Positions 1-8,091 of a stretch of 64,000 nt of DNA are shown here, one piece after another. The position numbers and the translations under genes are program-made. The notes below the pieces were generated by a model. The model did no database searches, was not told the origin of the DNA, and saw nothing but the letters and a program-made list of their open reading frames with translations. Source of the stretch: Candidatus Villigracilis propinquus (GTDB lineage Bacteria; Chloroflexota; Anaerolineae; Anaerolineales; Villigracilaceae); NCBI GenBank assembly GCA_016714565.1, contig JADKDM010000033.1, positions 62,001-126,000 on the forward strand. Reading direction: 5' to 3'. Within the stretch, counting starts at the first letter, position 1. Each line of letters opens with the position of its first letter.

Positions 1-1
1 T

Positions 2-481
2 TCTGCCATTGCTGTGCAGATGGCGCATGACCACCCTAACTTTGTGAAGAAGATGGTCTTGTCAGGTCCGCCATTGTTGAACGAAGCCCAAGTCAATGGA
101 CTGAAAGCCAGCCTCAAGCCATTTGCAATTGCCGAAGACGGTTCGCATCTCACCCAAGTCTGGGAGCGGATCCGGAAACGAGATTCAGCTCTAGCGTTGG
201 AAACGGTTCATAGAGAAGTCCTCCTCACCCAGTCCGCGAGAGAGGCGGCGCAGGGCGCGTATCAAGCCGTGTTCGAGCAACCGTTCGCGGAGCAGTTATC
301 CGCGCTTGAGATTCCCATTCTTGTGATGTCTGGTGAAAACGATACCTTGCGGGCGAGTCTTGAGCCTGCGTTTTCCATCTTGAAGAACGGCACGATGAAA
401 GTAATTCCGAACGAAGGTCCTTACATCTGCGACCAAAATCCCCAAGCGGTTGCGGATGTCATCAAAGCATTTTGTGTTTAG
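2..481 (+). CDS. alpha/beta hydrolase, C-terminal part (5' end outside window)
   Basis: The frame is open from base 2 and continues beyond the left edge, so only about 159 C-terminal residues are seen. The first visible residues (SAIAVQMA, then VKKMVLSGPP) look like the helix and strand after the nucleophile elbow of an alpha/beta hydrolase. The segment ILVMSGENDTL matches the strand and turn that carry the catalytic Asp. At the place where the catalytic His normally stands (usually G-H-F/Y), this protein has NEGPYICDQNP, so His appears replaced by Pro. The fold assignment is fairly safe, but activity is uncertain and the substrate is unknown. The stop lies 14 bp before the next membrane-protein gene, which suggests one transcript. 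Confidence 0.6.
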   Translation, partial: SAIAVQMAHDHPNFVKKMVLSGPPLLNEAQVNGLKASLKPFAIAEDGSHLTQVWERIRKRDSALALETVHREVLLTQSAREAAQGAYQAVFEQPFAEQLSALEIPILVMSGENDTLRASLEPAFSILKNGTMKVIPNEGPYICDQNPQAVADVIKAFCV

Positions 482-495
482 GAAAAAGGAGAGAG

Positions 496-1140
496 ATGCT
501 TACTGTACTTTACATCGTCTTCGTTGCCTTGTTCGTTTATCTGACGTGGCAGACCGTTGGAGTTTATCGAAACAAGCGGTTATCGTATACATTGTTGTTG
601 TTGATCGTGCTGGCTGGGCTTGCCTATGATGTGCTCATTATTTTATTGGGCAGGTTCATTGGGGAAGGGGATTTGCTCAAGACGTTGAATGCCGGTCGTT
701 ATCTTGTGCATGGATTTGCTACACCTATCATGATTATCTTCGGCTTTGGTGTGCTGAGAAATGCCGGTGTAAAGTGGGCGCAAAGCAGAACTACGCATAT
801 CGTTGTTTGTGTCTTTGTCACTCTGCTGATCGCTCTTGGTGTGTATGAAGATGTACTTGCACTTGATTTGCAGACAAAGACCGTCATGGATATACTCCGC
901 TATACCAACGAAGGCGGCATGAAAGGTCCACCGATCCCCGCCATGCTAACCATCGTCTTTTTGATCGTGGCGGGCATTTCACTCTGGCGCAACACAGGTT
1001 GGTGGTGGCTTGCGGCGGGTGCGATTTTCATGTTCATCGCCGCAGGTGCAGGCATGGGTGATATGTTCTTCATCGGCAATCTCGGTGAAGTTGTACTTGG
1101 GCTTGGCAATGTGTTGACTGCAAGAAAGTTTTTGTCCTGA
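496..1140 (+). CDS. multi-pass membrane protein of unknown function
   Basis: This is a 214-residue, strongly hydrophobic protein with roughly six or seven predicted membrane segments, beginning MLTVLYIVFV. I chose the ATG at 496 because AAAAGGAGAG precedes it closely; an in-frame start at 472 would overlap the hydrolase and lacks a site. The loop with the YTNEGGMKGPPIP stretch is the only distinctive soluble part. I do not recognise the family. It is followed after 52 bp by another membrane protein of similar size (1193-1897). The pair, placed before degradative enzymes, could serve uptake or sensing, but nothing in the sequence shows that. Confidence 0.6.
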   Translation: MLTVLYIVFVALFVYLTWQTVGVYRNKRLSYTLLLLIVLAGLAYDVLIILLGRFIGEGDLLKTLNAGRYLVHGFATPIMIIFGFGVLRNAGVKWAQSRTTHIVVCVFVTLLIALGVYEDVLALDLQTKTVMDILRYTNEGGMKGPPIPAMLTIVFLIVAGISLWRNTGWWWLAAGAIFMFIAAGAGMGDMFFIGNLGEVVLGLGNVLTARKFLS

Positions 1141-1180
1141 CGATCGACCATAGACCATGGTCGACCGTCCATGATCCAAT
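1141..1180. repeat. short palindromic intergenic repeat
   Basis: The spacer between two membrane-protein genes holds a 10-bp perfect palindrome GACCATGGTC at 1153-1162, inside a segment built from CGACCATAGACCA-like words. The same words (AGACCA, GGTCTATCGTC) recur at 4589-4626, so this looks like a degenerate member of a small dispersed palindrome family. Confidence 0.4.
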
Positions 1181-1192
1181 TAGGAGCCTCGC

Positions 1193-1897
1193 ATGGAAAC
1201 ATACACTCTCGGGCTTGCTCTCGAAGATTTTCTTCCCGTACTTTTCTCTTCCATTGGCTTGTACTTTGTCAGCCGTATGGTTAAGAATGTGAATGCCCGC
1301 CTTGGTCAGATGGCGACCATAGGTTGGGTATTGGTGAGCGTTGGTGGTTTCCTCAAAGCGACATGGAAACTTACCATGGCGGCAACCAACGCTCAGACCA
1401 ATATTGCATGGTTCGATAAAGGCATGTTCATGTGGATGTCTGTTGGTTTCACGTTGCTGGCATTCGCTCTCTGGTTCATGAGCGAGATCCGCAGCAGCAA
1501 ACGTCAGCTCGGGCGCATTTGGCTGGGACCGTCAGTGGTGCTGGGGCTGAGTCTGGTTGCCATTCTTTTTACCGGCTTCCCCGACCTGACGGTTAACACC
1601 TGGCGTTTTATTTTGCTTGGTGTCATGACAATCGGTAACGTGGTCATGGTGGTGCTTCTCATTCAGCAGGCGCGTTACAACAACCTGAATAAAATGGCAT
1701 GGCTTTTCCTTGCGAACATCGTCATCGTCTTTGTCCTCAGTGGGCTTGCTCGCATCCCTGAACAATCCATCCCGCTGCAATGGACAGAACAACTGTTGAA
1801 TACTTTTGGGCAAGGCGCTTTTGCCTACGCCTCCTGGAAACTGGCGGGCATCGTCGCACCCGCGTCTGTACAAGCAACAAGGCAAGCCAGTGTCTGA
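1193..1897 (+). CDS. multi-pass membrane protein of unknown function
   Basis: This 234-residue protein has about six or seven hydrophobic segments. It starts at ATG 1193 behind TTAGGAGCC. The N-terminal part up to residue 30 is likely the first membrane helix, and the C-terminus (about the last 15 residues) is polar. I see no recognisable catalytic or transport motif. Its last codons overlap the GTG start of the amidohydrolase gene by 8 bp (1890-1897), which indicates translational coupling and a shared role with the catabolic genes downstream. The family is not recognised. Confidence 0.6.
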   Translation: METYTLGLALEDFLPVLFSSIGLYFVSRMVKNVNARLGQMATIGWVLVSVGGFLKATWKLTMAATNAQTNIAWFDKGMFMWMSVGFTLLAFALWFMSEIRSSKRQLGRIWLGPSVVLGLSLVAILFTGFPDLTVNTWRFILLGVMTIGNVVMVVLLIQQARYNNLNKMAWLFLANIVIVFVLSGLARIPEQSIPLQWTEQLLNTFGQGAFAYASWKLAGIVAPASVQATRQASV

Positions 1898-2513
1898 TCT
1901 GGCAAGTAATTACAAAGGCGTCTTCGATGGTCGCCTTGGATTTGGAAAACGCCCCGCGCTCCTGATCGTGGATTTCATCAACGCCTATGTGACGGAAGGT
2001 GCGCCTCTTTTCGCGCCCGATGTTGTCACCGCCGTCGACGAAACGATTCCACTCCTCAGCCTTGCCCGCGAAAAACAGATCCCCGTTCTGTATACGAAAG
2101 TTCTCTACAACAAGAACTTCCGTGACGGCGGCATCTTCATTCAAAAAGTCCCTGTGCTGAAAACGATGGTTGCAGGCGAACCGCTAGCAGAGATCGTCCC
2201 GCAGTTGACTCCTGTTGACAGTGACATCATCATCGTCAAACAATACGCATCCGCATTCTTCGGCACATCCCTCGCCGCCACCCTTACCTCCCTCGGCGTG
2301 GACACGATTCTCCTCACAGGCTGCTCCACCTCTGGCTGCATCCGCGCCTCCGCCGTGGACGGAATGCAATACGGCTTCCGCGTCATCGTCCCGCGCGAAT
2401 GCGTGGCAGACAGGCACCCCGGTCCGCATGAGGCGAATCTGTTCGATATCAACTCAAAGTATGGCGATGTGGTGGGGAAGGGCGAAGTGATGGAGTATTT
2501 GAAGAACCTTTAG
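1890..2513 (+). CDS. isochorismatase-family cysteine amidohydrolase
   Basis: This 207-residue protein has the Asp-Lys-Cys triad of the family: Asp28 in LLIVDF, Lys117 in IIIVKQY and Cys150 in STSGC. Members such as N-carbamoylsarcosine amidase and maleamate amidohydrolase hydrolyse linear amides to acid and ammonia, and the TSGC-I-RA context resembles them more than true isochorismatases. I chose GTG 1890 because the protein then begins VSDLASNYKGVF, a typical family N-terminus; the longer open frame would add 28 unrelated residues read inside the upstream gene. With the cyclic amidohydrolase at 18916-20376, a ring-opening step followed by a half-amide hydrolysis step can be inferred. The substrate is not proven. 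Confidence 0.85.
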   Translation: MSDLASNYKGVFDGRLGFGKRPALLIVDFINAYVTEGAPLFAPDVVTAVDETIPLLSLAREKQIPVLYTKVLYNKNFRDGGIFIQKVPVLKTMVAGEPLAEIVPQLTPVDSDIIIVKQYASAFFGTSLAATLTSLGVDTILLTGCSTSGCIRASAVDGMQYGFRVIVPRECVADRHPGPHEANLFDINSKYGDVVGKGEVMEYLKNL

Positions 2514-2520
2514 AAACCGA

Positions 2521-3304
2521 ATGAGTGAATTGTAAAGAATTTAAGCGGATTGGGACGGTCGTGTCGTCAATCTGTTCAATGCCAACTACCCCATCTTCTC
2601 TCCCTTCTGGTCCTTCACCAACTCCGCAATGGATTATTTCCTCTTTGCGTTGATTGGGCTTGCTCTTATTTCTGGTCATCACCTTGCAAACCCAAAAGCG
2701 GACAATCACTGGCTACAGTCCGCGCCTGGCATGGATTCGCGGCGGCATCTACTTCACTAGCGGATTCATCCTCAGCATTCTGACGGGCGTTCTGCCTGCA
2801 TTGTTCAGTAATCCGATTGCAACTGCTGAACAAGTTTCAAATCTTTATTGGTGGCTTTTTACTTTTTTGTGCGTTGGTATCATTTACTTCGCTTATTTTT
2901 ACTTATGGGTCAAAGGCACACTCACGCATGGACGTGAACTGCACCTTCCGCAAGTCTTATTCTTCGGCTTGTTTTGGGGGCTTGGCGAAGGACAGGTTTT
3001 ACTCTCTGCTTGGGCGGTGACCGAGAAATTCATCGGCAATGTCTGGCTGACCGCACTGGTGACTTTCCTCATCGTCGGCACATTCAAGGGACTATGGCAA
3101 AGCCAATACTGGGATATTCATGTTGCACCCGAGCACAATATCCCTGAATGGAATCTGAAGAAAGTTTTATTCGGTCATATCCCAAATTTGATCTTCACGC
3201 TCTCGTATCTTGCCGTCTTTGGCAATGCGCTGATCTTTTTGCTTTTACAAACCGCAGGGCTGATGTATATGACCTATCGTATGCGCTTCCCGAAATTTGA
3301 ATAA
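2521..3304 (+). pseudogene. multi-pass membrane protein, reading frame broken
   Basis: The intact part is read from about 2654 to 3304 (after the shift about 216 residues with five or six membrane segments). Upstream, a different frame (2545 to about 2665) encodes protein-like sequence including NLFNANYPIF and MDYFLFALIGLALI, which continues naturally into the second frame (LLLFLVITLQTQKR). The open frames therefore meet with a one-base offset near 2650-2680. A further disruption is likely at the extreme start, where ATG 2521 hits a stop after four codons. It is either a decayed gene or one affected by small sequencing indels. Its function is not recognised; it lies between the amidohydrolase and a CoA-transferase. 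Confidence 0.6.
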
Positions 3305-3306
3305 CT

Positions 3307-3357
3307 TCGGTGGTCGAGTAGTGGCGCGTGCTTTTTGCGCCACTACTCGACCACCGA
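3307..3357. repeat. 21-bp perfect inverted repeat (GGTGGTCGAGTAG family)
   Basis: Arms at 3307-3327 and 3337-3357 are perfect reverse complements around a 9-base loop ending in five T. The outer half is GGTGGTCGAGTAG, which recurs in four other intergenic elements of the window. It sits just after a stop codon and may also act as a transcription-attenuating hairpin. Confidence 0.8.
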
Positions 3358-3382
3358 TTACATCAATAAACAAGGAACCTCA

Positions 3383-4576
3383 ATGAAAGCCCTCCAAGGA
3401 ATTCGAATTCTCGACCTCACTCACATGCTCAGCGGACCTTACGCAGGCATGATCCTCGCTGACCTCGGCGCGGAAAGTATCAAAGTGGAGCCGCCTGTCA
3501 CAGGCGAAGGCACACGCCGACTGTTGGAAAAAGACCCGAAGAACAGCCTCAACGGCTTCGGCGCCTATTACATGACTCTCAATCGCAACAAGAAAAGCAT
3601 CACCCTCGACCTCAAATCGGAAAAAGGTTTGCAGGTCTTTTACGAACTGGTAAAGACCGCCGATATCGTCTTGAGCAACTTCAGCGCAGGCGTAACGACG
3701 CGCCTCAAAATTGATTACGACCATCTTTCCAAGATCAATCCGCGCATCATCACTTGCACGGTCACAGGCTTTGGCGAAACGGGTCCGAACAAAGACCGCA
3801 CCGCTTTCGACATGGTCGCCCAGGCGATGGGCGGCGGCATGAGCATCACAGGTCAGCCCGATAATCCGCCAACTCGTTCTGGCATTCCCATCGGCGACCT
3901 CGGCGGCGGACTGATGGGCGTCATCGGCGTGCTCGCGGCGTTGCAGGCACGTCACACCACGGGGCGCGGACAACACGTGGACATTTCCATGCTCGACGCG
4001 CAGATCAGTCTGCTCAACTACATGGCGACCATGTATTTCCTTTCGGGCGATATTCCCGATAAACTCGGCAATGGACATTTTGTACACGTCCCATATGATA
4101 CATTCCAATGCTCCGACGGCTTTATCATCATCGCCGTCATCACCGATAATTTTTGGACGGCGCTCATGGAAGTCGTCGACGCGCCTGAACTCAACACCGA
4201 AGAGAACAAAGGTCAGCCTGGGCGTTGGAAGAATAAACTTCTCATCAATCAACGCCTCAACGAGATTCTTTCCACCAACACCCAAAAGCATTGGCTCGAC
4301 AGCATGCAAGCCAAACGCATTCCCTGCGCGCCCGTCAACAACATGGCGCAAGCCCTCGCCGATGAACAAGTCCTCTCGCGCAATATGGTCATCGAAGTCG
4401 AGCATCCACTCGGTGGCAAAGCCAAGATGCCCGGCAATCCCGTCAAATTATCCGACACCTACGAAGACACGTTTTCGCCACCGCCTACGCTTGGTCAACA
4501 CAATGATGAAATCTATGCTTCGCTCGGCATGACCACGGATGAGTTGAAAGCCTTGCAAGACACAGGTGTGATTTGA
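3383..4576 (+). CDS. class III (CaiB/BaiF) CoA-transferase
   Basis: This 397-residue protein has the length and N-terminus (LDLTHMLSGPYAGMILADLGAE read in parts) of the formyl-CoA transferase/CaiB family. The catalytic Asp that forms the aspartyl-CoA anhydride is seen as Asp172 in GIPIGDLGGG, followed by the conserved TGRGQHVDISMLDA helix. The family moves CoA between acyl-CoA donors and carboxylic acids. The start at 3383 follows AAGGAACCTCA; the open frame upstream runs through the inverted repeat. Downstream are an HpcH/HpaI aldolase and, further on, a hydro-lyase and a second CoA-transferase, consistent with CoA activation of a dicarboxylate before cleavage. The acid used cannot be read from sequence. 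Confidence 0.9.
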   Translation: MKALQGIRILDLTHMLSGPYAGMILADLGAESIKVEPPVTGEGTRRLLEKDPKNSLNGFGAYYMTLNRNKKSITLDLKSEKGLQVFYELVKTADIVLSNFSAGVTTRLKIDYDHLSKINPRIITCTVTGFGETGPNKDRTAFDMVAQAMGGGMSITGQPDNPPTRSGIPIGDLGGGLMGVIGVLAALQARHTTGRGQHVDISMLDAQISLLNYMATMYFLSGDIPDKLGNGHFVHVPYDTFQCSDGFIIIAVITDNFWTALMEVVDAPELNTEENKGQPGRWKNKLLINQRLNEILSTNTQKHWLDSMQAKRIPCAPVNNMAQALADEQVLSRNMVIEVEHPLGGKAKMPGNPVKLSDTYEDTFSPPPTLGQHNDEIYASLGMTTDELKALQDTGVI

Positions 4577-4588
4577 TATTCGACCGCA

Positions 4589-4626
4589 GACGATAGACCA
4601 CAGACGATGGTCCATGGTCTATCGTC
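4589..4626. repeat. 12-bp inverted repeat (GACGATAGACCA family)
   Basis: Arms GACGATAGACCA at 4589-4600 and TGGTCTATCGTC at 4615-4626 are perfect complements. It lies between the CoA-transferase and aldolase genes and shares words with the palindrome at 1153-1162. Confidence 0.7.
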
Positions 4627-4645
4627 CATGGTCAGGAGCTTGACT

Positions 4646-5408
4646 ATGTTCATCCAAGAAAATCGCCTCAAACTTAAACTCAAAGCTGGTCAGCCAGCCT
4701 TTGGCGTGATCTCCACCTCGACCGATCCGCAGCTCGCCGAACTCTTCGGCTTGGCAGGCTTCGACTACTACATGCTCGACGCCGAACATGGACTGCTCCA
4801 CCCCGACCAGGCTGTCAACGTCATCCGCGCCTGCGAGTTGACGGGCATGACTCCCCTCGTCCGCATCGGACCCAAAGACCCGAAGCTCGTCCTGCAATAT
4901 CTCGACGCAGGCATGCTGGGCGTGATGATGCCCGACCTGCGAAATGCGTCAGAGGTGAAAATGCTCATCGACGCGGTGAAATATCCACCCGTCGGGAAAG
5001 AGAGGCGTGGGCATTTCCAGAGCATCCAAATACATGGCATATAGCGGGGGAGCGGAGAAATACATCCAATTTGCCAACGAACAGACGATGGTCATCCCGC
5101 AATTCGAAGACCCTGCTTTGCTCGATGACTTTGAAGCCATGATCTCCCAACCGCACGTGGACGCAGTTGTGATCGGTCCGCGTGACCTTTCGCTCAACAT
5201 GGGCTTCCCCGATGGACCCAATCACCCCGAAGTGCAAGAGATGATCGATAAGGTGATTGCCGTTTGCAAGAAAGCAGGCGTCGCGGCGGGAATCACCGCA
5301 GGCACCAAAGCGGATTCTGATAAGCAAGTTGCCCGTGGCGCGACGATGATCCTTGGCATTGCGCAAATATTGATCATGAACGGCTCGAAAGATTTTCTCG
5401 GAAAATAA
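4646..5408 (+). pseudogene. HpcH/HpaI-family aldolase, frame broken by an apparent one-base insertion
   Basis: The first frame runs from ATG 4646 and carries the base His48 (LDAEHG) and Arg73 (LVRIGP) typical of metal-dependent class II pyruvate aldolases. The second frame, to 5408, continues with GISRASKYMAYSG and the metal-site segments IPQFEDP and VVIGPRDLSLNMG. The switch lies at about 4995-5005 (GGGAAAGAGAGGCGTGG), where removing one base restores the family sequence GK-R-GVGISRAS. Total length (about 253 residues) is normal for the family. The enzymes cleave 4-hydroxy-2-oxo acids or related hydroxyacids to pyruvate and an aldehyde or oxoacid. With every key residue kept, a sequencing indel is at least as likely as real inactivation. 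Confidence 0.75.
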
Positions 5409-5410
5409 TC

Positions 5411-5878
5411 ATGGCAATCACGCTTGCTCACGTAAACACAAAGTCCACTCGCGTTTTCATGGGGACATTCACCAATGGTGAAGCCATTCACGCTGCGTTT
5501 GCAAAGATCGCAGACGCTGAAAACGTCCACGCCGCAACATTTGAAATGCTCGGCGGGCTGACCGAAGTGGAGTTCACCGAATATGACTTCATCAACAAAA
5601 CGCGCAAGCCGCCGTTGGTCTTTGCCCGACCGTTGGAAATACTGTCGGGTCACGGAACAATCTCCAGATTAAATAATGAGCCGCATGTCCACACGCATCT
5701 GACACTTTCCTTCCGCGATGAATCCGCGCCGAATGGCATCTCCGTCCTCGGCGGACACGCCGCCCGCGCCATCGCCTTCGCCGTCGAGTTCACGTTGACA
5801 GCTTACGATGGCGTACCCGTGAATCGCTCCATGCATGAGGCGACAGGGTTGCAACTTTGGAGTCTCCCTGACTTTTAA
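5411..5878 (+). CDS. PPC/DUF296 domain protein
   Basis: This 155-residue protein is a single PPC (DUF296) domain. GGLTEVEFTEYDF, the paired histidines of PHVHTHLTLS and the GGHAARAIAFAVEF segment match the trimeric bacterial PCC proteins. Those histidines probably form a metal-like site in the family. The start ATG 5411 lies two bases after the aldolase stop, indicating tight coupling. The biochemical role of stand-alone bacterial members is not established, so I do not assign one. Context suggests an accessory role in the same catabolic operon. Confidence 0.75.
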   Translation: MAITLAHVNTKSTRVFMGTFTNGEAIHAAFAKIADAENVHAATFEMLGGLTEVEFTEYDFINKTRKPPLVFARPLEILSGHGTISRLNNEPHVHTHLTLSFRDESAPNGISVLGGHAARAIAFAVEFTLTAYDGVPVNRSMHEATGLQLWSLPDF

Positions 5879-5901
5879 CTTGATACCTTGAAACCTGACA
5901 C

Positions 5902-5930
5902 TTGACACCTTATTGGCAAATAGGTATTAT
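5902..5930 (+). promoter_or_regulatory. sigma-70-type promoter for the GntR gene
   Basis: A perfect -35 hexamer TTGACA (5902-5907) is followed after 17 bp by TATTAT (5925-5930). The predicted start of transcription falls inside the palindrome directly downstream. It would give the GntR gene and the following genes a promoter separate from the upstream operon. Confidence 0.6.
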
Positions 5931-5931
5931 T

Positions 5932-5947
5932 GTTATAATGTTATAAC
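5932..5947. promoter_or_regulatory. palindromic operator, probable GntR autorepression site
   Basis: GTTATAATGTTATAAC is a perfect 16-bp palindrome two bases after the -10 box and 23 bp before the GntR start codon. The position suits steric blocking of RNA polymerase by the regulator encoded next to it. Binding is inferred, not shown. Confidence 0.6.
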
Positions 5948-5970
5948 ATTTAGCCAGAAATCAGGTTCCC

Positions 5971-6696
5971 ATGCTAAAAGTCGACCGAAATTCACCTTTG
6001 CCTCTGCACTACCAATTGAAACAACACCTGCTCGAGAAGATCGAGTCGGGCGAGTGGAAGCCGAAGGATCTCATCCCAAGCGAACAGGAATTGCAGACCT
6101 CGTTTGGTTTGAGTCGCATCACGGTTCGCCAAGCCTTGAGCGATCTTGTCTATGAAGGCTTGCTCATCCGCGAGCGCGGACGCGGTACTTTCGTTGCGCC
6201 GCCCAAGATGACGCATAGCCCTGAAGAACGAAAGAGCCTGACCGAGTTCATGACCGAGAAAGGCATCAAGCCGGGCTGGCAGGTCATTGAAAAAGGATTT
6301 GTCGAAGCCAATAAAGAAGTGGCAGCGAGTTTGAAGTTGCCGCACAAGACTCGTGTCTATCGCATTCGTCGCTTGCGCCTGGCAGCAGATGAAGCCATCG
6401 GGCATCACACGGCTTATTTGCCGGAGTCAATTTCAGGTCAGATCGATGAAGCGGGTTTGTTGGATGGGGGATCGCTCAACTACATCGCCCACATCCCGCA
6501 GATGGCGACATCGCATGCGACTCGTTCCATCGAAGCCGTTGCCGCCTCAGACCTCGACGTGAAGCTGCTTCACCTTTCTCAAGGCTCGCCTGTGCTGATG
6601 ATTCAACGCGTCGTCCTCAGCGCCGCTGGCGAACCGCTGGAATTCTTGCAGGCGCGGTATCGCGGTGACCGATTCAAATATCAAATTGGAGATTAA
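5971..6696 (+). CDS. GntR-family (HutC/YvoA type) transcriptional regulator with UTRA domain
   Basis: This 241-residue protein has an N-terminal winged helix (residues 1-75; PLHYQLKQHLLEKIESGEW, IPSEQELQTSFGLSRITVRQAL, ERGRGTF) and a C-terminal UTRA ligand-binding domain (about 95-240). HutC-type members are usually repressors released by a pathway metabolite. The start at 5971 is the natural N-terminus; an open frame from 5913 in another register is a shadow. A palindromic operator lies directly upstream, and the four lipocalin-like genes and tetrapyrrole-related enzymes follow without a strong terminator. It is therefore the likely local regulator, perhaps sensing a bilin or imide intermediate (inference). 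Confidence 0.9.
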   Translation: MLKVDRNSPLPLHYQLKQHLLEKIESGEWKPKDLIPSEQELQTSFGLSRITVRQALSDLVYEGLLIRERGRGTFVAPPKMTHSPEERKSLTEFMTEKGIKPGWQVIEKGFVEANKEVAASLKLPHKTRVYRIRRLRLAADEAIGHHTAYLPESISGQIDEAGLLDGGSLNYIAHIPQMATSHATRSIEAVAASDLDVKLLHLSQGSPVLMIQRVVLSAAGEPLEFLQARYRGDRFKYQIGD

Positions 6697-6697
6697 C

Positions 6698-7153
6698 ATG
6701 ACGAAGACATACGGCGACCCGAAATCAACCATTCCATATCAATGCTTCATGGGGCGATGGGAAGGCTTGTGCAAAACCTTCAGCCCCAAAGGCGACTTTA
6801 TCGAATCTGCTGCTGTTCATATGGATGTGTCTTGGAACGAAATCGGCAAGAGTTGGCATTTGATGGAAGACTTCGAAAATCTTTACGAAGTTGGCAAGAC
6901 CGTCTTTCATTCCGATATTTCCACCGACGGAAAATTCTGTTGGGCGACCAGCGAGCAGTTAAGTCTGCACGGCTCCGAACTCACGCCATACAACTATGTC
7001 TTCACCATCGATAGCAAAATCTCCAAGACCCTCGTTCACAACAATCATTATTTTATCGACCCGAATAACCGCCGCATCATCACGCACAAACTGCGTGAAG
7101 GCAAGACGCATATTTTTCAGATCCAGGATTTTGTGAGAATTCAGCAACCGTAA
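6698..7153 (+). CDS. lipocalin-like (DUF3598-like) protein, single domain
   Basis: This 151-residue protein starts at ATG 6698 behind GGAGATTAAC, one base after the GntR stop. It opens with FMGRWEGLCKTFSPKGDF, the G-x-W-x-G...G beta-hairpin that begins calycin/lipocalin barrels and is typical of the DUF3598 family. Three more genes in this locus (8092, 8997, 12659) share the signature, so the operon holds an expanded paralogous set. Calycin folds often bind hydrophobic or tetrapyrrole ligands. A carrier or chaperone for a tetrapyrrole intermediate is my inference from the neighbours. No signal peptide is present, so it should be cytoplasmic. Confidence 0.55.
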   Translation: MTKTYGDPKSTIPYQCFMGRWEGLCKTFSPKGDFIESAAVHMDVSWNEIGKSWHLMEDFENLYEVGKTVFHSDISTDGKFCWATSEQLSLHGSELTPYNYVFTIDSKISKTLVHNNHYFIDPNNRRIITHKLREGKTHIFQIQDFVRIQQP

Positions 7154-7157
7154 ATTG

Positions 7158-7231
7158 TTTTGGGGGGGGGGGTTTTTTGGGGGGGGAAGCTTTCCCGTGT
7201 TTTTGTTGGGTGTTTGGGGCGCCCCCCTCCA
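7158..7231. other. low-complexity G/T homopolymer spacer
   Basis: The spacer after 7153 consists of 11 G (7162-7172), 6 T (7173-7178) and 8 G (7179-7186), then AAGCTTTCCC and further G- and C-rich runs. It does not form a normal terminator. Composition is unlike the rest of the window, and it may be a G-quadruplex-prone element or an assembly artefact. Confidence 0.6.
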
Positions 7232-7249
7232 AGACGAAATGGAGTCATT

Positions 7250-8065
7250 ATGATCATTCAAACCTCACTTGAAGGCAAACCCAACTTCGCCATCGAACAG
7301 CCCGACCACACGCGCACTTGCGGTCAACTCGCGCGTGCATTTGGCAATGCGGACTTTGCTCAACCCACGCCGCGTGATCTCGTCGTCTACATCGTCGAGC
7401 ATCATGATGAAGGCTGGGCGCCCATCGATGCATTGCGCGAACAATCGCCGACCACGGGCTTGCCGCATCACCTCACGCAGACCCCTTTGCCGTATCTCAT
7501 TCAAACCAGCAAAGGCTCGCCCGAGTTCAACGAAAAACATCACGCCTATTGCGGCTTGCTTTCGTCCATGCACACCTATGGCTTGTTCAACGGGCGCTAC
7601 GGTCTTTCGGATTTTATTTTCATCGACAAGATTTCAGCGGAGCACAAAGCCGCCGCGGATGCGATGCTCGCAGATGAACTCACCCGTCAAGCCCGCCTCA
7701 AAGCGGACCTCGGAACTGATTCAACATCCCAGGCTTGGATCGAAGAGAAAGCCTTGTTCAATAACTACAAACTCTTGCAGTTCTTCGACACGCTGGCGTT
7801 GTACTTCCACACCACACACACCGAAGGACGCAAGGAAGGCAAATTCCTCAATGTGCCCGATGGCAAAGGGACAGATCACACCGTCAGCATCACCCCGCGA
7901 GAAGACGGTTCGTATGCTCTCTCACCGTGGGTCTTTGAAGACGACTCGCTCGAAGTCTCTGTCGAAGGACGTTACATCACCGCCCAACCTCAAGGCGCAG
8001 ACTTCAAATCCATTTTCGATAACACGCCCAAAGAGAAGCAAATCTACAAACTGGTGCGCGGATAA
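7250..8065 (+). CDS. DUF3891-like protein
   Basis: This 271-residue protein starts at ATG 7250 behind AATGGAGTC; the longer open frame would read through the homopolymer spacer. The segments QPDHTRTCGQLARAF, IVEHHDEGW and FNEKHHAYCGLLSS match the DUF3891 family as I remember it, with conserved histidines and aspartates that look like a metal-binding helical fold. Its function is unknown. It lies among lipocalin-like genes and before the chlorophyllase-like and Rieske genes, so it probably takes part in the same pathway. A hydrolase role is possible but not supported beyond the His/Asp pattern. Confidence 0.55.
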   Translation: MIIQTSLEGKPNFAIEQPDHTRTCGQLARAFGNADFAQPTPRDLVVYIVEHHDEGWAPIDALREQSPTTGLPHHLTQTPLPYLIQTSKGSPEFNEKHHAYCGLLSSMHTYGLFNGRYGLSDFIFIDKISAEHKAAADAMLADELTRQARLKADLGTDSTSQAWIEEKALFNNYKLLQFFDTLALYFHTTHTEGRKEGKFLNVPDGKGTDHTVSITPREDGSYALSPWVFEDDSLEVSVEGRYITAQPQGADFKSIFDNTPKEKQIYKLVRG

Positions 8066-8091
8066 CCTCCAATTACCAATCACTAATTACT

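Noticed and set aside
3380..4405. 341-codon open frame on the minus strand
   Set aside because: It is the antisense shadow of the CoA-transferase gene; no ribosome site or family motif, and the plus-strand gene carries clear catalytic signatures.
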